Shown piece by piece: positions 8,469 to 15,411 of a stretch of DNA of 43,730 bases. The position numbers and the translations under genes were made by a program. How positions within the stretch are numbered: position 1 is the first letter of the stretch; each line of letters opens with the position of its first letter. The notes below the pieces were generated by a model that worked only from the letters and a program-made list of their open reading frames with translations, made no database searches and was not told the DNA's origin. Source of the stretch: Bdellovibrionales bacterium (GTDB lineage: Bacteria; Bdellovibrionota; Bdellovibrionia; Bdellovibrionales; UBA1609); assembly GCA_028819545.1 (NCBI GenBank), contig JAPPLG010000008.1, positions 1 through 43,730 on the forward strand, read 5' to 3'.

Positions 8469-10256
8469 ATGATAAATATTAAAGCTTTTCTCCTTATGTC
8501 TTTTCTATTAAGTGTGAACAGTGTTCTTTCTGAACCCTCTTTCCCAGAGCCAGTTCAACAAACTGAGCATGCCATCTATGAAATACAAAAGATAAGCGCT
8601 CCTCAAGGTGGATCAACAGTTTTCTTTATAACGCCCAACCTTTTTATTTTAAATTTTCATAGTGTGACATCCATTGGGTTAGAAAGAGATCACTTTGAAG
8701 ACATCAAGTTCTTTCAACAAGGTCAAATCAAGCCTTTGAAAATAAAAAGAGTAATAGCTGTGTCAGTAGCCTTTGATTTAGTTCTCATAGAAACACAAAA
8801 TACATCTGATCATTACTTAGAGGTCAATCCACAAACCCCAAAATCTTCCGAAGATTTATTTACCATTGGATACCCTCGGACAGGGTTTACACAATTAAAA
8901 AAAACAGGTCCTCTTTTTAAAGAAGACTATCAGTACTGTTTTACACACGAAGCTTTTATTGGAGACAGCTTTAAAGGAGCCAGCGGAAGTCCTGCATTAA
9001 ACTCACAGGGTGAAGTTATTGGAGTTATTCATGAAACACTGACAGGCGCTAATATGACTTGTGCAATAAACCCAGATAAAATAAATCAATTGGTAGAAAA
9101 TAAAATAGGTACAAATTGCAGTTCATTTGAAAGTGTAAAAAGCTGTATAGAAAGTGAGTTAAATTCTATTGAAAACTCATCCCTCTATGGAGATGACATA
9201 GCTCGATACACAGGAATGCGTAGAGTGATTTCTTATCACCAAGGTGTTCATGAACTAAAAACTCAAGCTTTAATTCATCTTATCGATTACACATTAAAAG
9301 ATCGAGAGTCACTTCATCTTTCCTCTATACAGGAACTAACAGAAAATATTGATGTATCAACTGATCAAACGGATCAATTGGACATGTGGTACTTCTATTG
9401 GGTCAATCAGTCTGCTGAACACGGAAATGCTATTGAACAATATAAAGCCAGCCAGTTATATATTGAAGGCAAAGGAGTTGAACCTAATGTGAGAATAGCA
9501 TTTTATATGGCAAAACAAGCCGCAAGACAAGGCTTCGCACCTGCTCAACATCAGGTAGGCCTCTTTTATGCTAATGGAGAGGGAACCCAACAAAATCATG
9601 AGCAAGCTATGCTATGGATGGAAAAATCGGCAGAACAAGGGTTTATCCCTGCTCAACTGGCGTTAGCTCTTTACTATTATGATGGCATAGGAGGAATTCA
9701 ACAAAATATTGAGCAGGCTTTTTATTGGATACAACAAGCCTCAAGGCAAGGCGATCCAGAGGCTCAATATTTATTAGGCATTTTTTATATCAATGAGCAG
9801 GAAGAGCAAAAAGCTTTTGATTGGATGCAGAAATCAGCTCAAAGAGGAAATGTTTTTGCTCAACATAATCTAAGTTATTTTTATAGTGAAGGATACGGAA
9901 CTCAACAGGATATACAACAAGCTCTTTACTGGATGGAACAGTCCGCTCAGCAAGATTTTATGCTAGCTCAAAAAGATTTAGCTTTTTTTTACAGCACTGG
10001 ACATAATGGGATTCCAACAAACCCTGAGAAAGCTTTTTATTGGGTACAACAAGCCGCAAGACAAGGCGACCCAGAATCTCAATATAGTTTATTCAAACTT
10101 TATGCCAATGGAGAAGGAACTCCAAAAAATATACAACAAGCTCTCTATTGGTTAGAACAATCAGCTGAGCAAGACTATACGGAAGCACAATTAACTTTGG
10201 AAGAACTAACTTCTAAGCCATCATTTTCAGATTGGCTTCAAGACCTTTTTAAATAA
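8469..10256 (+). CDS. secreted trypsin-like serine protease with C-terminal Sel1 repeats
   Basis: A 595-residue exported protein. Residues 1-21 are a signal peptide (hydrophobic core, cleavage near VLS-E). Residues 40-200 form a chymotrypsin-fold protease of the V8/HtrA kind with a candidate triad: H64 in LNFHSV, D103 in AFDLVLIE and S172 in KGASGSP. From about residue 310 to the end come roughly seven Sel1-like repeats of about 36 residues (pattern AxxQxxLGxxYxxGxGxxxxxxxAxxWxxxAAxQG), which make a helical superhelix for protein binding. The middle 210-300 is unassigned. A paralogue with the same architecture lies at 22064-23905. It probably acts in the periplasm or outside the cell. Substrate unknown. 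Confidence 0.85.
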   Translation: MINIKAFLLMSFLLSVNSVLSEPSFPEPVQQTEHAIYEIQKISAPQGGSTVFFITPNLFILNFHSVTSIGLERDHFEDIKFFQQGQIKPLKIKRVIAVSVAFDLVLIETQNTSDHYLEVNPQTPKSSEDLFTIGYPRTGFTQLKKTGPLFKEDYQYCFTHEAFIGDSFKGASGSPALNSQGEVIGVIHETLTGANMTCAINPDKINQLVENKIGTNCSSFESVKSCIESELNSIENSSLYGDDIARYTGMRRVISYHQGVHELKTQALIHLIDYTLKDRESLHLSSIQELTENIDVSTDQTDQLDMWYFYWVNQSAEHGNAIEQYKASQLYIEGKGVEPNVRIAFYMAKQAARQGFAPAQHQVGLFYANGEGTQQNHEQAMLWMEKSAEQGFIPAQLALALYYYDGIGGIQQNIEQAFYWIQQASRQGDPEAQYLLGIFYINEQEEQKAFDWMQKSAQRGNVFAQHNLSYFYSEGYGTQQDIQQALYWMEQSAQQDFMLAQKDLAFFYSTGHNGIPTNPEKAFYWVQQAARQGDPESQYSLFKLYANGEGTPKNIQQALYWLEQSAEQDYTEAQLTLEELTSKPSFSDWLQDLFK

Positions 10257-10278
10257 TAGAACTATTTGAAAAAAAAAT

Positions 10279-10803
10279 TTAATTAAATTTGGAACATGAA
10301 GAGTGGCCTGACTGTCTGCCGGTTTTTTCAAATCCAGAATAATACATAGAGGAGACGTCAGAAGGAGCTGAGTTATTTATCACATAATAACCGACAGCTG
10401 TTGGACAATACCTGCATCCTAAGTAATCTTCAGGACAATTCCACGAGCATAGAGAAGGGGTAAGTTCAATATATTGTAAATCATTGACATGAAAAGACAT
10501 ACACCGACCATTCCTGATAGAGTTTTTTATATTTTCAGATCCCCTGCTATAAGAAACTATTACAGTCTCACCTGTCTCATTTAAAAGATAAAAAGTGGAA
10601 TAACTAGAAGTGTTTTCATTATAGTCATTGTAATCCTTAGTATAATTATCATTTTTGCTCACTGGACCGCATCTATCTGATCTGCTTTTAGAAGAACAAT
10701 CTCTCTGGTTATTATCATTACCTCTTCTTTGAAATGGCAGACAATGTACCAGAAAAAAAGAAAACAAAATAAAAACACTAAAATATTTCAAGAGACGAAA
10801 CAT
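10279..10803 (-). CDS. Cys-rich lipoprotein of unknown function
   Basis: The predicted precursor has 174 residues, with a hydrophobic signal ending in the lipobox LVHC (Cys 21). The ATG at 10803 is preferred over an extension to 10842, because only the shorter form begins as a standard lipoprotein signal. The mature part starts with a charged Ser/Asn/Asp-rich linker and then a compact domain with several Cys (SLCSWNC, YLGCRYC) that could form disulfides or bind metal. The GETVIVSYS and NGRCM segments recall the lipoprotein at 5258-5932. It begins seven bases after the dciA stop, so the two are probably co-transcribed. Confidence 0.68.
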   Translation of the reverse strand: MFRLLKYFSVFILFSFFLVHCLPFQRRGNDNNQRDCSSKSRSDRCGPVSKNDNYTKDYNDYNENTSSYSTFYLLNETGETVIVSYSRGSENIKNSIRNGRCMSFHVNDLQYIELTPSLCSWNCPEDYLGCRYCPTAVGYYVINNSAPSDVSSMYYSGFEKTGRQSGHSSCSKFN

Positions 10804-10810
10804 AAAATCT

Positions 10811-11116
10811 TCAGGAAGAAATCCAGCGTATATCACGTACAAAATCAGAACCAGAAAATTTATTAATTTTTTCTATAAAAATTTCTTTATCAAAACTCAT
10901 CTCTTGAACGTGACAGGCGCTCGGCACACGAATAGTCAAACACCTATGAGTGTAGCCCACGGGCTTGGACACACCTCCCCACTTTGTTCCAATGATTCTT
11001 TTCCAATTTTGATTTAATTGGATGCATTTAAAAAGAGAAGAAGAAGGTTGGTCTGACTTTTTTTCAGAATTCTTTAAAATATCAGAAACAGCGCTTAATC
11101 TGTATTTTGCCGGCAT
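10811..11116 (-). CDS. dciA: DciA-like protein (DUF721), putative DnaB helicase loader
   Basis: A 101-residue protein with the DUF721/DciA pattern: an N-terminal helix, then NWKRIIGTKWGGVSKPVG, then TIRVPSACHVQEMSF, and a C-terminal helix-strand. DciA is the ancestral bacterial factor that helps load the replicative helicase DnaB in bacteria without DnaC or DnaI. The family's conserved W..iVG core and the L/I-x-V-x-V-x-S-a strand are both visible. The length is in range for the short members. It lies 84 bases downstream of the HAD/UbiA-like gene and just before a lipoprotein gene on the same strand. The identification rests on pattern only. Confidence 0.75.
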   Translation of the reverse strand: MPAKYRLSAVSDILKNSEKKSDQPSSSLFKCIQLNQNWKRIIGTKWGGVSKPVGYTHRCLTIRVPSACHVQEMSFDKEIFIEKINKFSGSDFVRDIRWISS

Positions 11117-11200
11117 AAGCTCATTAAATCAGCACTTTATTAAAAAAGCAATCTATGATTCTGTAAACTATGTGAGTTTAATGAAAATCATCTTCGATGA

Positions 11201-12202
11201 TTAAATAAAATCAGTAAAAATTGAAAAACTTAAAACCCATAAAAAAACAGTTAATATTGCATCATAATAAATATAATATTTTTTAAAAGTCCATCTCATG
11301 TATTCCAACACAAAATAAATGACAAACCACCAGATAGAAGAAGTAAGTTTAACGCTGTAAATGACAGTAATGATGATTAAAGGAATACTCATGAAACCCC
11401 AATAAGGATTTATAAAAGAAAATATCCCTCTTTGCTGAAACTCTCGATGTGGACCTAACTCCCGAAATTCCCCCACTAAAAATGCTGTTATATAAAATAA
11501 AATAATCGCTGGTAAAATTAAAAGAGAACTAAAAAGATCTTTAGCCCCTGTCCACCACGAAACAAAAACAACAGAAACCATAAAAGTACAAACTCTCAAA
11601 ACCAATACATAAAAAAACTGTTTAAACGCATTCCAATAATGCCTTTTGAACAATGACTCTGAAAGAACTTGAACTTGCTGAAATCTTTTTTGAGCTATTC
11701 GCACAACAATAGGAAAAGCATTAGCCACAATACACTCTCTGGCCTTTTTCCAAACAGCCAAATCAATGACAGAGTTTCCAATATAATCAAAATTGTGTTC
11801 CCCATAACGTTTTACTAAAAAACGTCTTTTATTCCTACCGGTTAATCGAGGCCTTTCTTTACAAACTCCAAAAACATCAGAAAATAGATTTACATGTTCA
11901 GCCACCTGCTCTGCATATTTTTGACTGGCTCCTGTCACTAATACTAATGTTCTGCCTTTTTCTTTTTCACTTTTCAGCCACTTGATAATACTTTGGTTAA
12001 AAGGAAGATCAGAAACAGGCAAAGCCACCCTGCTTTCTATCTGGAGTTTAAGCTCTGCTCTCCCCTTAGCAAAAAGCCACCAGCACATTTGAAAAAAACG
12101 AAGAGGATTTCTTCGAATATACCAAATAGCAGACTCAAAAAACACATCTGTATTAACAAGAGTGCCATCCAAATCAACAGCAAGAGTGGGAACGGAATTC
12201 AT
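11201..12202 (-). CDS. HAD-UbiA fusion protein with a shortened, degenerate prenyltransferase half
   Basis: Residues 1-190 form a HAD phosphatase domain: motif I VDLDGT (D10, D12), motif II Thr in LVTGAS and motif IV YIGNSVIDLAVW. The C-terminal 140 residues are membrane-spanning (about five helices). The arrangement matches bacterial proteins in which a HAD domain precedes a UbiA-family prenyltransferase. Here the membrane half is about half the usual length. The Asp-rich motif that binds the prenyl diphosphate Mg2+ is replaced by GEFRELGPHREF. Prenyl transfer is therefore doubtful, and it may act as a membrane-anchored phosphatase. The start ATG overlaps the MerT-like stop by four bases. 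No continuation of the UbiA part is visible before dciA. Confidence 0.75.
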   Translation of the reverse strand: MNSVPTLAVDLDGTLVNTDVFFESAIWYIRRNPLRFFQMCWWLFAKGRAELKLQIESRVALPVSDLPFNQSIIKWLKSEKEKGRTLVLVTGASQKYAEQVAEHVNLFSDVFGVCKERPRLTGRNKRRFLVKRYGEHNFDYIGNSVIDLAVWKKARECIVANAFPIVVRIAQKRFQQVQVLSESLFKRHYWNAFKQFFYVLVLRVCTFMVSVVFVSWWTGAKDLFSSLLILPAIILFYITAFLVGEFRELGPHREFQQRGIFSFINPYWGFMSIPLIIITVIYSVKLTSSIWWFVIYFVLEYMRWTFKKYYIYYDAILTVFLWVLSFSIFTDFI

Positions 12203-12564
12203 ACAAAGAAAATAGGCAACACATAGGCAAAAAGCAAACCTAATACATAAAAGCCTATGGAAATATATAAAATAATGCGAGTCCAGGGTTTCACTGTCCG
12301 GCAGACATCCCTTTGACTCTCGTCAATAGGACAATCAACAACTCTTGCAGACCTGGTTAAAAAAAAGCCGCCGGCCAGTAAAAAAGCTGTAATAATAAAA
12401 ACAAACAGTTTGTACTCAGCAATAAACTGGATTTGAGGAACAGCGGTTGTCAGTGACACAAACACCCCGCCCATTCCTAAACTCACCAACAAAACAGGCA
12501 AGGCACAACAAAAAAGAGTACTAAAAGACCCGAAGAGAGATAAAAAAACAAAAAATCTTTTCAC
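12199..12564 (-). CDS. MerT-like metal ion transport membrane protein
   Basis: A 121-residue inner-membrane protein with three predicted helices, as in the mercuric transporter MerT. The first helix carries the vicinal Cys pair C19-C20 (LFCCALP), followed by VSLGMGG, which matches the MerT TM1 signature. A second Cys pair, C78 and C88, lies in the loop before the last helix. In MerT these pairs receive a soft metal ion from periplasmic MerP and pass it inward. The gene overlaps its neighbours on both sides by four bases, after the MerP-like lipoprotein and before the HAD/UbiA gene. The metal need not be mercury; no merA reductase or MerR regulator is present. Confidence 0.78.
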   Translation of the reverse strand: MKRFFVFLSLFGSFSTLFCCALPVLLVSLGMGGVFVSLTTAVPQIQFIAEYKLFVFIITAFLLAGGFFLTRSARVVDCPIDESQRDVCRTVKPWTRIILYISIGFYVLGLLFAYVLPIFFV

Positions 12565-12989
12565 AGCCTTGTAATTTTATCTACTTTATATCCCGCCTGA
12601 ACAACCTTTTTTTTAATATCGTCATCCGATAGAGCTGTGAGCAAATTTAATGTCACTGTTTTTTTACCAAGATCCACCTGGACATCTTTTTCCGCATTTT
12701 GAACAGAATCTTTAAAAACTTTGCGCATACCGTGCACACACATTTGGCAAACCATACCAGGCACGGAGACTATAATTCGGTTTGTTGACACGTCAGCAAC
12801 AGATTCTTTAATGGCTTTCTCCGATACAGTTGGAGTAGGCAATTCAGTTTTCTTGGATTCACTTGAAACTTCTTCAATTTTCTTTTTTGAAACATCTTTA
12901 TCAGCAGACGTTTCAATCTTTTTTTCCTGAAGATTGACACAACCATTAATAAAAATACTTAAGATAAAAATAAGAATCAGTCTGAACAT
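12561..12989 (-). CDS. MerP-like heavy-metal-associated (HMA) domain lipoprotein
   Basis: A 142-residue precursor. A lipoprotein signal ends at Cys 17 (FINGC), a charged Lys/Glu/Ser linker of about 50 residues follows, and residues 70-142 form an HMA ferredoxin-like domain. Its metal site is GMVCQMC (C81, C84). Soluble MerP delivers metal to MerT. Here the carrier appears to be lipid-anchored on a tether. The ATG at 12989 has a near-perfect AGGAGG site six to seven bases upstream. A frame extending to 13034 has no such site. The ribosome binding site lies in the 3' arm of a strong hairpin (12998-13026). First gene of a tightly overlapping three-gene unit. Confidence 0.82.
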   Translation of the reverse strand: MFRLILIFILSIFINGCVNLQEKKIETSADKDVSKKKIEEVSSESKKTELPTPTVSEKAIKESVADVSTNRIIVSVPGMVCQMCVHGMRKVFKDSVQNAEKDVQVDLGKKTVTLNLLTALSDDDIKKKVVQAGYKVDKITRL

Positions 12990-13026
12990 AAAAAAACCTC
13001 CTCTATAGATCAAATCTACAGAGGAG
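12990..13026 (-). promoter_or_regulatory. leader hairpin acting as terminator and hiding the ribosome binding site
   Basis: On the minus strand two 13-base arms (13026-13014 and 13010-12998) pair completely, with one G-U wobble, around a three-base loop. The 3' arm contains GAGGAG of the MerP-like gene's ribosome binding site. A G and seven T residues (12996-12990) follow directly, then the ATG. The structure has the form of an intrinsic terminator and would also block ribosome binding. It may end the upstream regulator transcript, control the metal genes, or both. Confidence 0.7.
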
Positions 13027-13056
13027 TTTAACATGCGAGATAGAAAAAGTCTAAAT

Positions 13057-14082
13057 TTAATCTATGTTCTCAGCATGGATTGCGTACCGATCAAAAACAC
13101 CATATTCATGCAAACGATTGTAAAGTGTTTTAACCGTAATACCCAAAGCATTTGCGGCTCTTTTCTTTGAAGGAAAATGCTTTAAAGCACTCAGTATATA
13201 GAGTCTATTGATATCCGCTAAAGATAAAGTCGGGTCATAGCTCACCTGTACAACACATTCATCTGTATTTAATATTTGGTGAGGAAGTTCTTTCACAGTG
13301 ATCTCATTATTTGTAACAAAACACTGAAAGCGCTCACAAATATCTTTTAACTCACGAACATTTCCCGGCCATCTATAACATTTTAAAGCATTCATCGCCT
13401 GTTCTGTAACATCCCATTTTTTTCTATGGCCTTCAGAAGAATTCAAATTCAGGCTTAAGAAATAACGAATCAAATCCGGAATATCCTCTTTTCTCTTTGA
13501 TAAACTGGGAACTTCCAATCGAATATTTTTAATGTAGTTGTAAAAAGTCCTATTCAGACCGCCTTGTTCAGTCAGTTTCTTTTCATTGCTGGTTGTATAG
13601 ATAATTCTCACATTGACGGGAATAGAACGATGACTGCCTACAGGAGTCACAGCTCCCATTTTTAGGAAAGACATAAATTTATCCTGAATATAAAAAGGCA
13701 TACTGCCAATTTCTTCTAAAACAAGAGTTCCTCCGTCAGCTTTTTGCAAAACACCTTCTTTAGAAGGAGTGGCATCATCACCTTTATATCCAAAGAGTTC
13801 TGTTTCTAAGACCTGTTCTGCCAAACTGCCGCAATGTATAGAAATAAAAGGGCCATAATGTCTGGAGCTTTTCTCATGAATTTGTAAAGCCAATAATTTC
13901 TTACCAGCTCCCTGTTCACCTACGAGCAAAACCGGTGATTTCAAACTAGCAACCTTATGAGCTCTTTTAATCAGCGCATCCATTACCTGAGAACGGTAAA
14001 TAAAGCTTTTTGTATTTTTAGGCTTACTGCTTTTGCCAGCTTCAGCTGGATCCAATCGGCCTTCTTGTAGAAATGGTGTCAT
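13057..14082 (-). CDS. AAA+ enhancer-binding-type transcriptional regulator without a GAFTGA motif
   Basis: A 341-residue protein of the sigma-54 activator family. There is no N-terminal receiver domain, only about 25 leading residues. The AAA+ domain has Walker A GEQGAGK (55-61) and a modified Walker B, LVLEEIG instead of LFLDEIG. A Fis-type helix-turn-helix closes the protein (KKRAANALGITVKTLYNRL, about 307-325). The loop between ELFG and DGGTL reads YKGDDATPSKEG and lacks GAFTGA, which contacts sigma-54. It may therefore regulate through sigma-70 or as a repressor, like TyrR-type members. GGAGG seven bases before the ATG at 14082 fixes the start. A perfect palindrome lies upstream. Confidence 0.85.
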   Translation of the reverse strand: MTPFLQEGRLDPAEAGKSSKPKNTKSFIYRSQVMDALIKRAHKVASLKSPVLLVGEQGAGKKLLALQIHEKSSRHYGPFISIHCGSLAEQVLETELFGYKGDDATPSKEGVLQKADGGTLVLEEIGSMPFYIQDKFMSFLKMGAVTPVGSHRSIPVNVRIIYTTSNEKKLTEQGGLNRTFYNYIKNIRLEVPSLSKRKEDIPDLIRYFLSLNLNSSEGHRKKWDVTEQAMNALKCYRWPGNVRELKDICERFQCFVTNNEITVKELPHQILNTDECVVQVSYDPTLSLADINRLYILSALKHFPSKKRAANALGITVKTLYNRLHEYGVFDRYAIHAENID

Positions 14083-14112
14083 GTTTATACCTCCGTGTAT
14101 CTTTTGACATAC

Positions 14113-14129
14113 TGTTTCATAATGAAACA
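14113..14129. promoter_or_regulatory. 17-bp palindrome, probable operator
   Basis: TGTTTCAT-A-ATGAAACA is a perfect 8-1-8 inverted repeat, 31 bases upstream of the regulator's start codon and 79 bases before the divergent recombinase gene. On the minus strand a possible -10 CATTAT (14124-14119) lies inside the palindrome, with a possible -35 TTGGTA (14148-14143) 18 bases away. Binding here would block that promoter, which fits autorepression. Confidence 0.5.
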
Positions 14130-14207
14130 CTGCATCAATTATTACCAAAGTTCTGAATATTTTTCAAGAGCATCGTATAATATTTTTTCACAAAAAGAGT
14201 AAAATAT

Positions 14208-15152
14208 ATGCATAACTTGGATTTTATCCTCTATGGCCTATTAGATAAATACTTAAAATACCTGAAGTTTTCAAAATCCTTCTCTGAACTGACCTTAAAA
14301 TCTTACAAAACAGATTTATTTCAGTTTTTTGATCAAAATGTGAAAAAAATACATTTTTCAAAACTCAAGAATTCTGCAGTTTTGAAAAAAATAGAACATA
14401 ACAAACTGGACAAAGCATCCTCAAAACAGCTCCAAAACCTGCTTAAAAATAAGATGAACAGCCGCTTATCCGCCTGGTCCTCTTGGTCTCCGGCTACCAG
14501 AAATCGGAAAATAGCCTCTTTAAAAAGCTTCTTTAAATGGCTTTACCTCCAAGGTTTTATCCAGGAAGACATCAATGCCAAAATCAAAAGCCCCAAAGTG
14601 CCTTCTAGAATTCCTCATTTTTTATCTGTGGATGAAGTTAAGACTTTAATTCAAACATGTGAAGATGAACAAAAAAAAGATCCCTCTCTCACAAAAGACT
14701 TAACCCTAATCCTTATGCTTTATGGAGGAGGGCTTAGAGTCAGTGAAGCCTGTTCCGCCAAATGGAAAAACTTAAGTTTTTCAGATCACACATTAAAAAT
14801 TAGAGGCAAAGGCTCTAAAGAAAGAATTATTGTGCTTCCTCAAAAAGTTCTTAAACATTTAAAACGTATTCAGAAAAAAAGCGGTAACATTTTTGGAAAT
14901 TTAAAAGAAAGACAGGCTTATGATATTGTCAGAAATTGGGGAGCCAGAGCGGGACTCAGCAAACCCATTTCCCCTCATGTTCTCAGGCACAGTTATGCCA
15001 CTCATCTTCTGGACAGCGGTTCAGACTTGAGAGTGCTTCAGGATTTACTGGGACATCGTTCTTTATCTGCCACACAAAAATATACACAAATTCATCTATC
15101 TAAACTTTCTAAAACTTTAAAAAGCTCTCACCCTTTATCAAGAAAAAAATAA
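14208..15152 (+). CDS. xerC: tyrosine recombinase, XerC/XerD type
   Basis: A 314-residue site-specific recombinase. The N-terminal SAM-like core-binding domain covers about residues 1-120 and the catalytic domain about 135-305. All catalytic residues are visible: R177 (GGGLRVSEA), K201 (RGKGSKE), H257 and R260 (HVLRHSYATH), H283 (LLGHRS) and the nucleophile Y292 (QKYTQ). Length and motifs fit the chromosome-dimer resolvases XerC and XerD. Whether it is XerC, XerD or a single Xer cannot be decided here. No dif site was recognised and no integrated element surrounds it. The ribosome binding site is poor (AAAGAG about ten bases upstream). Confidence 0.88.
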   Translation: MHNLDFILYGLLDKYLKYLKFSKSFSELTLKSYKTDLFQFFDQNVKKIHFSKLKNSAVLKKIEHNKLDKASSKQLQNLLKNKMNSRLSAWSSWSPATRNRKIASLKSFFKWLYLQGFIQEDINAKIKSPKVPSRIPHFLSVDEVKTLIQTCEDEQKKDPSLTKDLTLILMLYGGGLRVSEACSAKWKNLSFSDHTLKIRGKGSKERIIVLPQKVLKHLKRIQKKSGNIFGNLKERQAYDIVRNWGARAGLSKPISPHVLRHSYATHLLDSGSDLRVLQDLLGHRSLSATQKYTQIHLSKLSKTLKSSHPLSRKK

Positions 15153-15411
15153 TCCATAGACATAACGAAAAAAGAGAACCTATTTTTTTAGGAATCTAAT
15201 CCAGTAGCGTTTACAGTGTACTGATAATTAGTCAAGACCAGTTATCAGTCTGGTGAGAACAAATACTGAACATTCAGTGTACCATGATATTTATAGTAAC
15301 CAGTGTAGCATTTCAAGATTGCAGAGTAATGAAATGATCTTATTACTGACAATAACTGTATTACTTTTTTGAATAGATGATAAACAGTTCTCTATTTTAG
15401 AAAAAAGAATT
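15153..15411. other. intergenic region with clustered short inverted repeats
   Basis: This 259-base gap lies between the convergent ends of the recombinase and fumC. It has no reading frame of note. It contains CAGTGTA three times (15214, 15275, 15301), a 6-2-6 palindrome ACTGAA-CA-TTCAGT (15265-15278), and ACTGATAA paired with TTATCAGT further along. This could be a protein-binding cluster or a small structured RNA. No clear terminator with a T-run was seen. Confidence 0.35.

Noticed and set aside
10275-10290. Perfect palindrome AAATTTAATTAAATTT as a terminator
   Set aside because: It is pure A/T and overlaps the end of the lipoprotein gene. Its stability would be too low to support a terminator call.
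14208-15152. Phage or genomic-island integrase
   Set aside because: Length, motifs and lack of surrounding element genes or att repeats fit a chromosomal Xer recombinase better.
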